64,000 nt of DNA from Clavelina lepadiformis. Lineage: Eukaryota > Chordata > Ascidiacea > Aplousobranchia > Clavelinidae. Below are positions 25,861 through 38,896 of the stretch, piece by piece. Position 1 is the stretch's first letter. Each line of letters opens with the position of its first letter. The notes below the pieces were generated by a model, which searched no databases, had not been told where the DNA came from, and worked only from the letters and a program-made list of their open reading frames with translations. The translations under genes were made by a program, and so were the position numbers. The stretch lies in contig NC_135242.1 in assembly GCF_947623445.1 (NCBI RefSeq), forward strand, positions 18,786,001 to 18,850,000, given 5' to 3'.

Positions 25861-28800
25861 CTAGAATGCAATCAGAAAAAAGTAACCTATACTTGCTTTG
25901 AAACTCATTTTCCTGATTGGATTGAGGTAAAGCGGCCTAAATACGTCATCAATAATGAGGTAGATGGCAATGTATCCAATTCCTTGCAACAATATCAGGT
26001 ATTCCAATACCGTTATACCAATACAGTAGGAAGTTGGCGGGGCATAGATATTGAAATTTTTTTCGGTATCTAAGGTAAAAGAAATAATAACAAACAACTA
26101 CCGAAACAGACGAGGTCAACTACATAGTCATCATTTTTATAACCTTGTCGTACATTTATGTCATAACGGTAGTAGCCTACATTTAACCTTAAAGCCGTGG
26201 CGAGTGCTCACTTAATATTGAAGATCCTGGCAAGTTGATCAGTGCAATTGCTAAAAACGGGATCGCCGTGGTGAGCGTAAAGCAAAGGAAGCAAATATTG
26301 GCAGAGTAAAGTGACCAGGTATCGCGAATCCGACGCCGCAAACTAGGCCTATAGTTTACTGACGAAAACAGATTGCTGTCGGATTCCGTTTCACAACGAA
26401 TCAGACCGGATCGCAGACCAGAAAATTCTAGAATAAAAGAATGTTTTGAAAACGTTTCCGGGCCAGACTTATAACCAGAAGTAGCCTAACCTATTTACTG
26501 TAAATACACAAATCGAATAAAACAGTCCAGTTTATCTGACGTCACTAACAACACAACTCGTTAGACTGCGTCGTTTTTATGCCGCGTCTTACCCATTCCC
26601 AACTGGCCGAATCCTCCCGCAGTTAACAGAAAATCATTTGCATCCGTCTCCGAATTATTGCACGAGTCATTGTGTCCTTCCACATGTTTGGCTTTACCAA
26701 AGTGACATACGGAGTTGTTCCGACTCCGCAAAGGCTCTGGGTCGCCCACTCCGCTCAGAAGACGCTCCTTTCTTATCTTGGCCCGTTTCGTATCCTTGAA
26801 CATCAACAAATATTATTATATTGTACTTGCAAAATATTAAAAACTGAAACCTGGAACGTGCATTTTTCTCGTAAAACTAGTATACGCTGTCAAACGTATA
26901 GGCCTACCTGTCTCGTAGGATGACGCTTTAAACAACAAAGTACTCCAAGCGGCCTATTTCATGTTAAACAGAAAGTAGTGGCATATAGTCACTTTCACAC
27001 TTACTATTATTAAAGACACACAAAGCAGGCTAGCAGTGATGACATAAATCAAGCCCATTCCGCCTCCAAGAAGCCATTTTTGTAAGGCTGGAATCTGATA
27101 AAATGGAAAAAGAGATCCGGCAAACGCCAAAGTGCCACTTTTTTCTGCTCGCTCTAACGACTGCGAGGCAACACTCAAACCGACCACGAAACATAATGTC
27201 CAGCTCGACATAATCAAAATACCAGCGACTTTTCCTGGCAAAAGTTCGCCAGTATGATATCTGAGAATGTAATAACTGCATTATGATATAATGATGACTA
27301 TCTCGGCTTCCAGTTTTTGTATATGGAGACGCAGCACCACATAAAAGTGCTGCATTTTCGAACACCTTAATAGTTACTGAACCATTACGAGTCGATTACT
27401 AGATATCACTTTACCTGGATGGTTTTGAAATCACCTGATGTCGATCAAAGCTTATCAGAAGCATATGGACAAAAGATGACACCAAACATGTAATATAGAT
27501 GACATTGAATACCAGTTCAACCTGAAAGTTAAAAATGAAAGTGTCAGAAAGCAGAAAACTTAACTAATAAACAGAGGTTAAAATGTTTAAATTAGTCTTT
27601 CCTTGCGTCAACATAAAATTTTTATTGTGATAGAAATTCATTTTTATTAGGAGAGGAAAAATAATAATTTTCAGAAGCCAAGTACTGTTTACTGATAGTT
27701 TATCGATAACACCTTAGCTATTGCGTTGTTTACGAAGTATACTGTAGCAAAAGTTAGCCAAGCTTGCCAGATAGAGTGACAAAATAAACGCAAATGTTTC
27801 CGGTGGGTATATATAGTTATCAAATTAAATTTGGTTGTAATAAGTGCCCAAAAATCGATGATAATTGTAACTATGAAAACTTATTAAATTTGCTAAGCAA
27901 TTTTCTCTGCTTTTTTTTTAATTTTTTCTCCCAGTGATGATATTTTTGTTCTAAAATTTCACGCAATGCGACCTGTTTTTTGTTTTCTTAAGTAATAGCG
28001 CTACAATTTCTCCAAACAAATACAAGTGAAAAGCGGCTGAATTTAAAAAAATGCTCTAAAATTACGTGTTATAAATCTATGAAAAATAAACCGCTGTAGT
28101 CAGCAGGAACAATAACACAAACATCTGTCATGTTCTCAATGTCGCCATTTTGTAATAAACTTTAATCGCCCGTTTATGAAAGTTTTATTACACCAAAAGT
28201 AAAGCATAACTATACGGTATGCGAAAATTATTAAAACGTTATCAAGCGCACTTAGAAGTTTACAGGTAAAAAAACGAAATTACCACGTACAGGGTTCATT
28301 GAGAGATTTGATCTTAGCGAGTCCGTAACGTCTTCCGAAACTACCGAGTATGAATATATCTTCATAATCGAAAACGACGTCGTCAAAACGCATAAAATAA
28401 CATCTTTGATAGACATCGAGGCCCTGAAAAATTCAAAATAAGTATTGAACAAAATCAACTTTGAGTTTGCCGAGGGGAAATGAAAATTGCTTCATCGTAA
28501 TCAACATTCTACTCTTTGCATGTATTGTTACTGCTTATGTAATTATGCTGACTTACAACTTATAAAAAATGCGGTGGGCTTCCTTATATTCTAATGTTTT
28601 ACGAGGTTATTTTGCATTAGGTGATAACGTCAATATTATTTGGAATCTTTATCGTGTGCAATGTAACTCTCATAACTTTGAAACAATAACTCTTAGAGTG
28701 AAATTTAAACAAACGTCAGAATATTCGATGAAAAGAGAGTTTTGAGCGTTCGATCAAACGACTCCTGTTCGTTCATAAATCTCTTACGACTCATGGATAC

Positions 28801-29579
28801 GGTTGGCTTTACCACAGAGAATGCACTCATAACCAGCACGACGCCTTGGCGTAGTCGTAGCAAGAAACGTTGGTGCAACAAATTTAAGTTTTGATACGTA
28901 CTAAAAAGAGTTTTATAATTTGTTGTAAGCTTTTTTGTCGCATTTTAACGCTAATGCAATGGAACTTGTAAGCGAAGTACATCTCCCGAGGACACGTAAC
29001 GATGACCTTGTGACGATCAATATTTTTCTCGGAACTATTGTAATTGTAGTTCGCCACCCTCTAAGTCATGTATATCGATGTAGTAAGTGCTATAGGGAGA
29101 TGACCATATGCCATCATCAACCAATCTCGTAGTAGTAATAGACAATTAAACGGCTTGTTGTTAAATTTATAGAGCACACCGATCAATGCTTTGCGATCGA
29201 GTATGACGTCAATCAATAAACAGTGTCCTTTGCGAAATAATGTCATGCGCGTAATTGTGCATAACGCTTATAAGCAAATTCAAAGTCACGGACTAGATTA
29301 CAAGTTTACAACATAAAGGCTAAGAAAGGTTAACAGGTATAAAGTGAAAACTTACTTAAAAAGCCAAGTTGGCTTTCGTAGCTTCGAGTTTATGAAGATA
29401 ACAACTGCACACCAAGCATTGCTAAGTACGACAACGGCAGACACAAGGCATAAGACAGAGCTTGCGGCAGCCTTCAAATAACGCCTGTTGAACTCATCCG
29501 AAGCAAATACCATTCCTTGCCAACATGTCAATTCTAGATTCTGGTAGACCTTGCCGCTGAAATTTGTTGCATTCTGCAT
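25861..29579 (-). CDS. Rhodopsin-like (class A) orphan GPCR, divergent motifs
   Basis: Seven exons (29579-29356, 28423-28291, 27521-27415, 27260-27005, 26794-26593, 26427-26212, 26069-25861) join in phase to 448 residues with seven hydrophobic helices. The N-terminus carries NATNFS glycosylation sites. TM1 is residues about 36-64, TM2 78-102 and TM3 122-144, ending in the G-protein contact motif as DRH (145-147). TM4 contains the conserved Trp (175), and TM5 is about 217-240. An unusually long third intracellular loop (about 241-345) begins TKRAKIRKER. TM6 (348-372) keeps the conserved Pro but lacks the usual CWxP Trp. TM7 has YIAIY (412-416) where NPxxY is expected, followed by a helix 8-like DDVFRP. 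The ATG at 29579 is the first that leaves a short N-terminus; upstream frame lacks ATG. Ligand and subfamily were not recognised. The final exon could splice on after residue 437, since a weak GTATAG donor is present. Confidence 0.78.
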
Positions 29580-32565
29580 TGTCAGAGCTTTGTGAAAATG
29601 CAAAGCACAACCTTACGGCCAAGTCTCTGAAATCATAACAAAAATTTGTACTTCTAAACCTTTGGTCAATTTCACGCCTGCATGATTCCGCTTTGAGTTT
29701 TCTCTGTATTTTCCCTGGCTACCTTTTAGTTTGAGACCAATAAGAATGTCAAACTTCAACTCACAATAAATGTCATTTCGCTTCCTCCGCGGGTCGCTGA
29801 AAATTTATTGCTTTGTAATGTAAATAATTAAGCTTCTGTCAGCTGAAGTTATTGCGTCTTGGTTTGTATTTGGGTTACAGTATCACCATGTAATTGAAGA
29901 AGTTGCTATTCCAAGTTTGAGTAGCATACGAAGCGGCGATTAACCACGATAGATACGCCTCGATACAAAAAGTGAGCTTATATAATGCTCATGTGTTTAA
30001 ACGGCGTGTTTTTCTGCCCAAGCGCAAGCTTAAGTCGGCTTTGTTATAAAAATCCTTCAAAAGTAGGCCATCAATCTGGAGTTTTTTCCAATTACATTGT
30101 ATTGACTACAGACTTGTTCAGTCTTTTAAGTTGACATTCACTAATTTACTTTTCATGTCAGTGCATTATGCGTGCATTCAAACTCGACAGAGTGCACACG
30201 ACGCAATAAACCTCTCGACGAGTCCGTCATAATTCGATTTACTGCGCGAGGCTCTGAACAGAATTTCAATAAGCAACAGTATGGTAAACTATTCATGTTT
30301 GCCTACAGACAAATCAATAACCTCATCGGAATGTTTTTAATTTTTCCTGCCCGACACCGCCTTAATCAGCTAACATGTCGCTGAACTGCGGGTAGTAGTA
30401 AATCCCTCTTTATGTTACAGATAATCGATGACTAAAAAGTCATTTCATATTGTTTTCGGAGCAATTTGGCTCTGTCTTGGTGACAGCCTCATAAATAACA
30501 TAACGTAACTACAGCTAACCGTATGTTGCACGTAACGAATCTAACGCTAGCCATGTGCAGCATACACAATTCATTCAGCTTTTATTGAAACCTACCAAGC
30601 CTACTTTATTGAAACCAACCTAACCTTATTGAAACCTCCAAGTCATACTTTTATGTATAGAGCTTCATTTAAAACAATTTCAATAATACATGAGTAGCTG
30701 AAGTTCGAAATTAGGCCAATTCAACCGAAAGACTTGAAAGCGTGAGAAGGCTGCCCTAACGACATACTTCAAGTAGGACCAAATAAAAATTTAATCAGCT
30801 GTTCCATTGCCGAGCTGTTAATATTTGTGCGTTAAGGGAATAGCAACTCGCCTTGGCGCTTAATCAATTTTTTATCAAACCTGAAATTCTATCATAACTG
30901 GGAGAAATCGTTAAGAAAGAAACCGACGCGTTGCAGCTGCATTCACTCCTGTAAACAAGAATCGTTACGCCTGAACGCTAGTTTTATGCTTACGATAGGA
31001 TTTTGAGCAAGGCCGACTGAAAAAACTTGGGTCAACTCATTACATCAGATTTGAAGCGCTAAGCACCTCGTGCGTGAAAAATACTTTTGGTACATTTTGG
31101 TCTGGAACTGCAAAGCTTCAAACGGTGACTGCCTACAGATCTTAGCTAATAATATTTATTTGTAGGTAGTTAATTCAACATTTTATCGGTTTGGCAAAAC
31201 ATGATAAAACATTAGCGCTGGTATATGCCTGTAAACTTTTGACAATCGCTTTTCACTGAAACTCTCCAAAACGATCTTTCACGAAACAATTTCAGTAACA
31301 TTTAGCTTTTCAGTAACGGTTCAGAAAATAACTTAAACTAATGACTTCATTTTTTACGTTTCTTCAATTTAATGTCATCAGTAAGCGGTCACTTTGAGAC
31401 GCAAAGTTCTCAAATGTAACTTTCAACAACTCACTGCAAACTTCGCCGATGTCGGATGGGTCGTTTTGATAACTTGCTGACGTCATGACGAAAACACAAG
31501 ACAAATGCCTGAAGGTACGGTTACCAGATCTCTATTTCGAAAGTTCGAAATTGAATACGACGCCTTTTGTTGACAAAAGATAAGGGTTCCTCTCCCTCAT
31601 ACGTGACGAATTTTGGCAAAAACAGTTGAGTTGCTGACACAGTTGTTGGGAATGCCCCAGATAATTGTGCCGGCATTGCATCGACAAAACAGAAAATACT
31701 TGTGTCACGAAAGGTAATGACTAATGACGTATCTGAAATTTTGGCTATGTCGTCCGGTTTACCTGCAAGCTCACAGCTTAAAATTAATCTGCATTTTTCA
31801 CAAAATCGAGTTGTTGTCATGCTGGGTAAAATAGTTACTTTCAAAAAATATTTGCAAAAATTGACTGGGTCATGATTAAGATAAAATGCCAGTTGACAAC
31901 AGGTTTAAGTGGGGAGTTCTAGTAGCACATATCATTGAGTTTCTATCTTGCTTAATGCAAAACAGCCTTTTCTGTTACAAGACAAAGCTATCTAAAAACC
32001 TTAACTATTTTGTTGTATTGTATAAATAGGGAATCCCCCTAAAGCGGATGTTAGTCATAGTTGAGCTTGTTTGTTTATGGCCGAAAAAAGCGATCTTGTT
32101 CAGTTTTTAAAAATGTTGATGACCCGAAATCTGATCTTGATGCTGGGGTGTGTTTGTTGTATGTAGACATGTTTTATCATTGTACGAATGCACGCATCCA
32201 GGATATTGGTGCACGCAACTCATTTATCAGAAAACGTGCTAAGAAAAACGATTTTGCTTATTTGTGATACGTGCCTATAGTTACGTAACTTACGTGATAG
32301 TGGAATGAATTTTTATCAGTGTAATTAACTAATGGCCGATCTTAGTCAGAGAACGTTAAATGTTGCAGACAATTTTTATGTTTTGAAAAAGGCATGACAT
32401 ACTTTCTTATAAGTCTGTAGCTTTACTTTAAGTCTGCATAATATTTTAGATATAGTTATAGTCCCCTGCCAATAAAAGCAAGAGCCTTTTTCAGAGTTTA
32501 ACTCTAAATGATATAATAAATGTTACTATATGCAGACTAGTAATTAATTTACCTTTTTTTAGAAG
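29580..32565. other. 3 kb gene-poor stretch upstream of GPCR and P450 array
   Basis: No recognisable gene. The minus-strand frame 31521-31844 is open for 107 codons but shows no known domain. Three copies of TTATTGAAACC occur within about 60 bp near 30582-30640. Around 32025-32260 is a decayed repeat that recurs near 38585-38860. The GPCR promoter must lie in the right-hand sequence next to 29580 and the first P450 promoter left of 32566; no TATA box could be assigned with confidence. Confidence 0.5.
32025..32260 (+). repeat. Decayed repeat upstream of P450 copy 1
   Basis: It resembles 38585-38860: both start with a GGGAAT..CCCTAA block and contain TGTTTG.T..A.GTA.ACAT at the same distance. 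Translation gives a shared AGxCLLYV-like peptide in both, but neither is a complete frame. Probable copies of one unidentified element. Confidence 0.4.
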
Positions 32566-35500
32566 ATGGCTCTGGATATTTTAAAGCTTGTTTTCACCAC
32601 CATGAATCTGTGGACAGTGCTTGTTATAGTTTGTGTACTTCTGTGGCAGTGGTGGAAAAAACCACACCCCAGATTTCCGCCTGGGCCCAGAGGAATTCCA
32701 ATCTTAGGTGCTTTACCATTTGTTGATGTTTATATGGAAAGAACTGTAAAGAAATGGAGTTTGGATAAATATGGACCTGTCATGTCTGTTAGGATGGGAC
32801 AAAAAGAAGTTGTTTTTCTAAATACTTACGAAGCAATTAACCAGGTAAAGAGTTTGATGGTTTATGAACTACAGCAAAATATTCAACGTGTTCTAAAACA
32901 TATCTATTATATGTATCTATTTTTACACAAACATTCTTAAATCATTTTCAAAAAACTGTGTTGTTTTAATAGCTTTGATATTGGATAGTGCGTAATGGAT
33001 CATAGTAAGAATATTTTTCATATGCCCCTTCGTTTAGGCATTTGTTAAACAAAGTGACTGCTTTTCTGGAAGGTCAAAGGTCGTGATGATGTATGATGCA
33101 CTCGGCATGAACGGCCTTATTATGAAAGATCATGACAGTGATTTTAAAATTCAAAAGAAGTTTGCTTTTAACTACTTAAAGCAGTGAGTTAATAAAACTA
33201 AGAAGAAGTTTCCAACTTGCTTACTATTTTACATCCAAAGATTATAACACCACAACTCTAAATATTCTACTTTTGTATAGTAGGTCATGTCTAGATTGTA
33301 CTTTATTTTGGAAAGTGTTCAATTTTTATGTTAATTTTTTTGTAACCTAAGTGGTAAAGTATGTCATCAAGGTTAATCATAAAATTTCATGTAAGGTTTT
33401 ATTTTTTCTGTGCAGATCAGGAATGGGAAAAAGTGAGATGGAAAATTTTGTAAATATAGAAGCTCAATATTTTGTTGAGTTTTTGGAAAAACTTCCTGAA
33501 AAAACAATTGATTTAAGAGTGAGTGGACATATATGTAAAACAAGTCATGAGCATCATACTTTTAAATAATGCGCAAGGTGTTATAAGTTAGTTTTCTAAC
33601 TAGTGATTCTTAAAGATGTTGTAAAAAATTGTTATTACAATAATTTAGTTACAAAGGTTGTTAACAAGCTGAAGCGACCCATTATATTACTTGTAGTCAT
33701 CCAAAGTTTTTGATATCGAAAGCTGAATTAACAGCGTTAAAAAATCATTAAGTCGGGGCTGGGTATTGTCCTTACATTTAAGGAACACCGTTGCACTGAT
33801 TATAATTTGAAACAAATTTGTTTAAGCAGAATTTGGTTGCAGACACTTTGTTACGACGTGTTGTGTAACATTTTGGACTAATTTTGAGATAACAAGGGCT
33901 GTTTCTGTTCTGGTGCAAAACGCTTTGAGTTTATCAAATTTTGAGTTAAAAAGGTTTTAAAATGGAAATTAAAATGCTTTACCTTTTCACATGAATTTTA
34001 ATAAAAAATTTGCAGAGATTATATAAGCTACTTTAATTTTTCTGAACTTTTGAGCTAAATGAATATGGACAATCACGCTTTCATATTTCCACACATATTT
34101 CAGTATTATTTTCATTACAGCTGGATTTACGCAATTTAATTGCTAACATAATTTGTAAATTTGTTCTGGGAAAGAGATATGAATATGATGACACTACGTT
34201 TAGAAAACTTTTGGAGTCACTCCAAGATGAGTAAGATGTTTTGTTATTATTCTTTATGGTGATGTTATGGGTTCTTATTGTAGTTTTTCTTGTATAGATT
34301 ATAAAAGTATGCTAAACAATTTGCCATACTCATTAATCAATTATTTATTATTCCTATTTGTAACCAAAGCAAACTGCTTTAATGAACTCCTCAACCAACT
34401 GACACATGTTTTGTCAAACTTATTCACAGACTGGGGAAGGCAGATGAAACATTGAAAGTGGTCATATTAGAATATATCCCAATTTTATCCAAATTCCAAC
34501 CATTTAAGGGAGCTTTGAAACAACATCTTCAATATGAACGAAACATTTTAGGTGAAGCAAAAAATCACATGCCATGGTTACTATCTCATTGTACCATGAT
34601 ACTAACAGTTATGTAATTGCTGAAGCATTTTAAACTGATTTTTTGGCATAATTGGTAAAAGCTTTGGTGTTATTTGTTGTTGAATTATTTGTTAAAAATG
34701 TTTTTTTATCATTACTATTTATGTACTTGTAATTTAATTAAAAAAGAACAAAACTATTATTTTGAAATAAATTGTTAGTTAACTTTATTAATATTATAAT
34801 TAATTAATAGACTGTATTTTAATTTTATTTATTTCCACAAACTTATCATTTTTACTAAAAATTCACAAATTTTAGCTGTTCTGCGTCCAATTGTGGAAGA
34901 GCACAAGAAAACATTTGTTAAAACTGATATCAAGGATTACATTGATGCATACCTGTATGAGCAAAAGTATGGTAGCAGCATGTCAAGCTTTACGGTACAA
35001 TAATTTTTTATAAACAATGATTAATGTTGCGTGAATGTTTATGTGCTTTATCAGCACTACATGGTAATTAGATATTATTTAATTTAATGCGGAAATTTGA
35101 TTTAATTTTCAAACTTGTTCACACAATAAGGTGCATTATAACTACAGCACTTTATAACTAATAGAATATTGTGCAATATTATCGACTTTTTATTTATATC
35201 ATCACAATCAGGATGAGCAGTTAGTGATCTGCTTAAGGGACCTCTATGTTGCCGGTACAGAAACATCAAGTGGAATAATTTATTTTGCACTTCTTGGTCT
35301 ACTTCATCATCCAGATTACTATGAAAAGATTGTTAAAGAAATTGATTTAATCTTGGGTAATGTTTTTGCCAATGTAACATCATAGCAGGAAAGCAAATGT
35401 TTTGACTGTTGCTAATTTTTCTGAAATATCTTTGACTACATTGTCAATATGTAACTAGGAGCTGACAAAATACCATCAATGTTATTGAAAAATGACATGC

Positions 35501-36157
35501 CTATTACACGTGCCTTTATTCAAGAGATACTGCGTTACTGTGTAGCACTACCTGTTGGAATTCCACATAGGTGTCAAGTTGATACTGAGTTGTTTGGATA
35601 TCATATACCAGCTGGAACCGATGTACAGTTTTTGCATATTTAAATTTGCATAGAGTATTTTTCTTCCTTGAATAGTTTATACTTCATTATTAATTCCATT
35701 GTAACATATGTTAATTGTGATATAACTACAGTCATTGTATTTAATAATATACAAGCTGTAAATTACAGGAAAACGGATATTTATTCTACTTTACACTTAA
35801 AAGCTAGAATCAAATTTACCATCTCCTGAAATTCTTTTTTTGCAGGTGTTTGCAAATATCTGGGGGGTGCATTTTGACCCTGATACATGGAAAGATCCAG
35901 AGACATTTGACCCAAGTCGACACATCGATGAAGAGGGAAAATTTAAACATTCATCAAAAATCATTCCTTTTGCTATTGGTCCTAGGGCATGTCTTGGTGA
36001 AGGTCTGGCAAGAATGGAGGTGTTTTTAATTTTCATCAAACTTCTGCAGACATTTAAAATATCTGCGGCAACTGATCCTCTACCTTCACTTTACCGTGGC
36101 GAGCAGAGCTTAATTTACAATGCCAATAGTTTTAAAGTTAACTTGACATCTCGATAA
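32566..36157 (+). CDS. Cytochrome P450, CYP2 clan, copy 1
   Basis: Nine exons (32566-32844, 33038-33183, 33416-33518, 34121-34230, 34430-34551, 34876-34994, 35212-35356, 35459-35622, 35846-36157) give 499 residues, the usual P450 length and the nine-exon plan typical of CYP2 genes. A microsomal anchor (residues about 12-30, WQWW) is followed by the Pro-rich hinge FPPGPRGIPILG. The I-helix oxygen-activation motif is AGTETS (307-312), the K-helix ExxR is EILR (364-367), and the heme loop is PFAIGPRACLG with the axial Cys at 445. All catalytic landmarks are intact, so it should be an active ER monooxygenase using P450 reductase. The substrate (xenobiotic or endogenous lipid) cannot be inferred. 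Its exon 1 is almost identical to copy 2. The ATG is the first in frame and directly precedes the anchor. Confidence 0.93.
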
Positions 36158-37424
36158 CCTCTTTTTTCTATTCACAATATTGACTGATGTTAAAGATAAC
36201 AGTAGACTGTAGTTATATTATAATGACCTTCATACAAATGATTTGGTTTCATACATTGATTGAATATTGTTTGGTTTAAAATTATTGTTATTAGTTTGAT
36301 TTTACCACACACAAAATTATGGCTTCCAAAATGTTTTTATTTAATAATTTATTAATTCTACAATTCTATACAGTACTATGAATAGTAATCTAATAGGTTC
36401 TAATAATCTAGTACACGTTTTACACTGCTGCAAGCCATATTGAAATAAGTGCACGAATTTTGCTAACGCCTATTTTTAACAGTGAAGGGCTGCCAATTAT
36501 TTTTACCAATCGCATACGTTCAAGGGTCGAATTTCAATGTTTGTAAGTTGGTGTGTAACATAAGGTCTTTGGAACACACTTGATAAAATTACTTGTAATA
36601 TTTAGTTATGTTTTATAGTGGCAACATTGACAATATAGGCATTTATCTTGTTTGTAAATTATATCAATTAGTTTCGTTCCGTACTGTGCAAAAAATCATT
36701 AGCAATTAATAAACATAAGAGGTTATAGGAGTGTCATCATAATTCATTTAAGATGGTTGTCTGTAGCCAGCTTCACATGCTATGCATAGGCTATTCTATA
36801 CTTACTGAAGTACAAGAAACTCGATATCACCTAATTTTGCACTCTTTTAGTTAATTGCAATGTCTAGTAGGCTATTTATTGCACTACTGGTTGTTTCACA
36901 GACTGTTAACTTTGCTGTTTGCTTGCCATTTTAAAATAATGCATGTTAATATTACGTACTAACTTACCTCATTATTTAATTAATATTTGCTTCATTAGCA
37001 CTTCGCCTTCAGTTTCTCTATCATTATGTTCTGTTATTTTCAGTTTAAAAAGTGTCTTATTCATGAAAGTATTTCCTTTATGTGTGTTATTTTTTTTAAG
37101 TGTAGGCTACAACTTTAAATTGACAACTATTATGTGCAACAAGAACATCTACTCTTCACAAACTCTTAAATTGCGAATATGTTTTCATGGTTTGCAATTG
37201 TCTTTTTATTACGCATGAGTGCACTGATGGTTGGCTTTAAGTTGTATTGAAATTATCAATCATGATTTGTATTGTAGTGTATTTAGTCCTTTACCTTAAT
37301 GATTCAATAATTATTAGTACTATTGTATTGTTTATGTTTCGCCATTAACCATGCAGAGCGAATATTAGGATGCTAACAGTTGTAGTTATAGCACAATAAA
37401 ACACATGCTCAAGAACAATTAATG

Positions 37425-37520
37425 AGCAGGAAAAAGTGGAAAAGTCCAAGAGCTTAAAACATGCAAGATAGCAGTAATAAAACTTTGCTATAAGATGGTA
37501 GTTTAGCATTGCCACCAAAC
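37425..37520 (+). repeat. Dispersed repeat family, copy 1
   Basis: It shares TTTAAAAC(A/G)TGCAAGA and a downstream TTAGCA..GCCAC.AA.CCC block with the copy near 38290-38410, and more weakly with 40065-40150. The family is old and diverged; class not determined. Confidence 0.5.
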
Positions 37521-38289
37521 CCACAAAATAATTCCTGAGTCAAAATAACACAAACAACGAAACAACTACATTGTTGGAAGATGAAGAGGACATGTTCCCT
37601 AATATTAAAAAGACGGATATTAACAACCGAAATAAATATATAAAGTGACATGGTTTGATTAAAATGACAATGAATATTTTAAGTGCACAATAAATGGTTG
37701 TACTAGGTGGTTCACATGACACCGTAGATTTAGAAAAGCTTTTATTATGCCTGTAATATTAAGCCTGTTTTATGTGACACTTAGCCTCTATAGTCTGTGC
37801 CACTACATGAAGGTTAATAATAATTACCACTTGGACAAAAACATAATGTGTTTATCATCACGAATCATGAAGGCAACATGATCAACAAAATTTAAACGCA
37901 TAAGAGTGCTAGCTAGCTAGCGGCACACAGTTTGGGAATCACTGGTCTATGGTGACACTTAGTTTGGCTGTTGAGCGGACGTTTATTTAAAATTACTACA
38001 AAATCCTGTCATACCATGTTTTGTGTTTTGCTCTAAACGATAGTAATAACTAATGAGCGACCTGAGTAGGTTACTTCTAGCTTACCATGATACGTTTGAA
38101 GTAGGTATTTATTTATACAACCTGTTTTACTGTATTTGGTTTTAATGAGGAGATTACAACAATTTCAAAGCTGGGTAAATAATTAATCTGATTAACTATT
38201 TTGTATTGCATTGTTTAGTTTTGATGTATTGACTGTGGGGAGCAAAAATGGTGGTGCTAAACTCGTTGCAGACAGGTCAAAGAAGAAAT

Positions 38290-38410
38290 ACACTGACAAA
38301 CAACCGAAAGCGGCAAAGCCCTGAGGGTTTAAAACGTGCAAGAAATAATTTAGAGTGGTGCTACAACGATGTAAGGTTAGCACGGCCACTAAGCCCGCTT
38401 TCCTAGAAAA
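38290..38410 (+). repeat. Dispersed repeat family, copy 2
   Basis: Best-preserved of the three related copies in the spacer between P450 copies 1 and 2. It contains CCCTGAGGGTTTAAAACGTG and GGTTAGCACGGCCACTAAGC. No termini or target duplication were recognised. Confidence 0.5.
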
Positions 38411-38584
38411 ATGGCATGAAAATGTCATTTGATTTAATTAACCCATCACGTAAATGTAGTGATATATTTTATTGGTTTACTTATTGTTGGAGTCTCCAGC
38501 CCTGATACTGGAGAAAGCTACACATTTTTTCCATATGTTTAAAAAAAATTTCCATATGGAACAAAATTTTTACTTTATTTTAAC

Positions 38585-38860
38585 AAATAGGGGAATTTCC
38601 CTAAACACAGATTAATTATTTTAAGAAATTGGCATAATTATTATCTTTATACAGTTTATCTTTGGATTAGTTGATCGTTATTTGCTTTTGCCACCAACCC
38701 TTCAGAAAGAAAGTGAAACGTGGTTCATTGGTTGATCGTGGGTTATCAGCTGGCTGTTTGCTTTACGTAAACATTTTTGCAGCTCAAGCGAATTTTTGTA
38801 CCCGTTACGTAAGCGCAGCAACATCGGCGCGTCAGACAGGAAGTAAGACGAAATAGTACA
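38585..38860 (+). repeat. Decayed repeat, partner of the copy upstream of P450 copy 1
   Basis: Same order of short matches as 32025-32260 (GGGAATTTCCCTAAA, then CTGTTTGCTTTACGTAAACA). It lies immediately left of the hAT element at 38897. Class unknown. Confidence 0.4.
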
Positions 38861-38896
38861 TCACTTGTTTTGTTTAGATTAGAGTACCGGTTAGGT

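Larger units (their letters stand above)
36158..38896. other. Spacer after P450 copy 1
   Basis: AT-rich, without a recognisable gene. A possible AATAAA for copy 1 is at 36708-36713, rather far from the stop. Two divergent copies of a dispersed repeat lie near 37425-37520 and 38290-38410. A hAT-like terminus (GTTTGGGAATCACTG) is at about 37930-37946 without a visible partner. A second decayed repeat occupies about 38585-38860. Confidence 0.5.

Noticed and set aside
37930..37946. Possible third hAT end (GTTTGGGAATCACTG)
   Set aside because: No matching inverted end or 8-bp duplication was found nearby, so it is mentioned only as part of the spacer.
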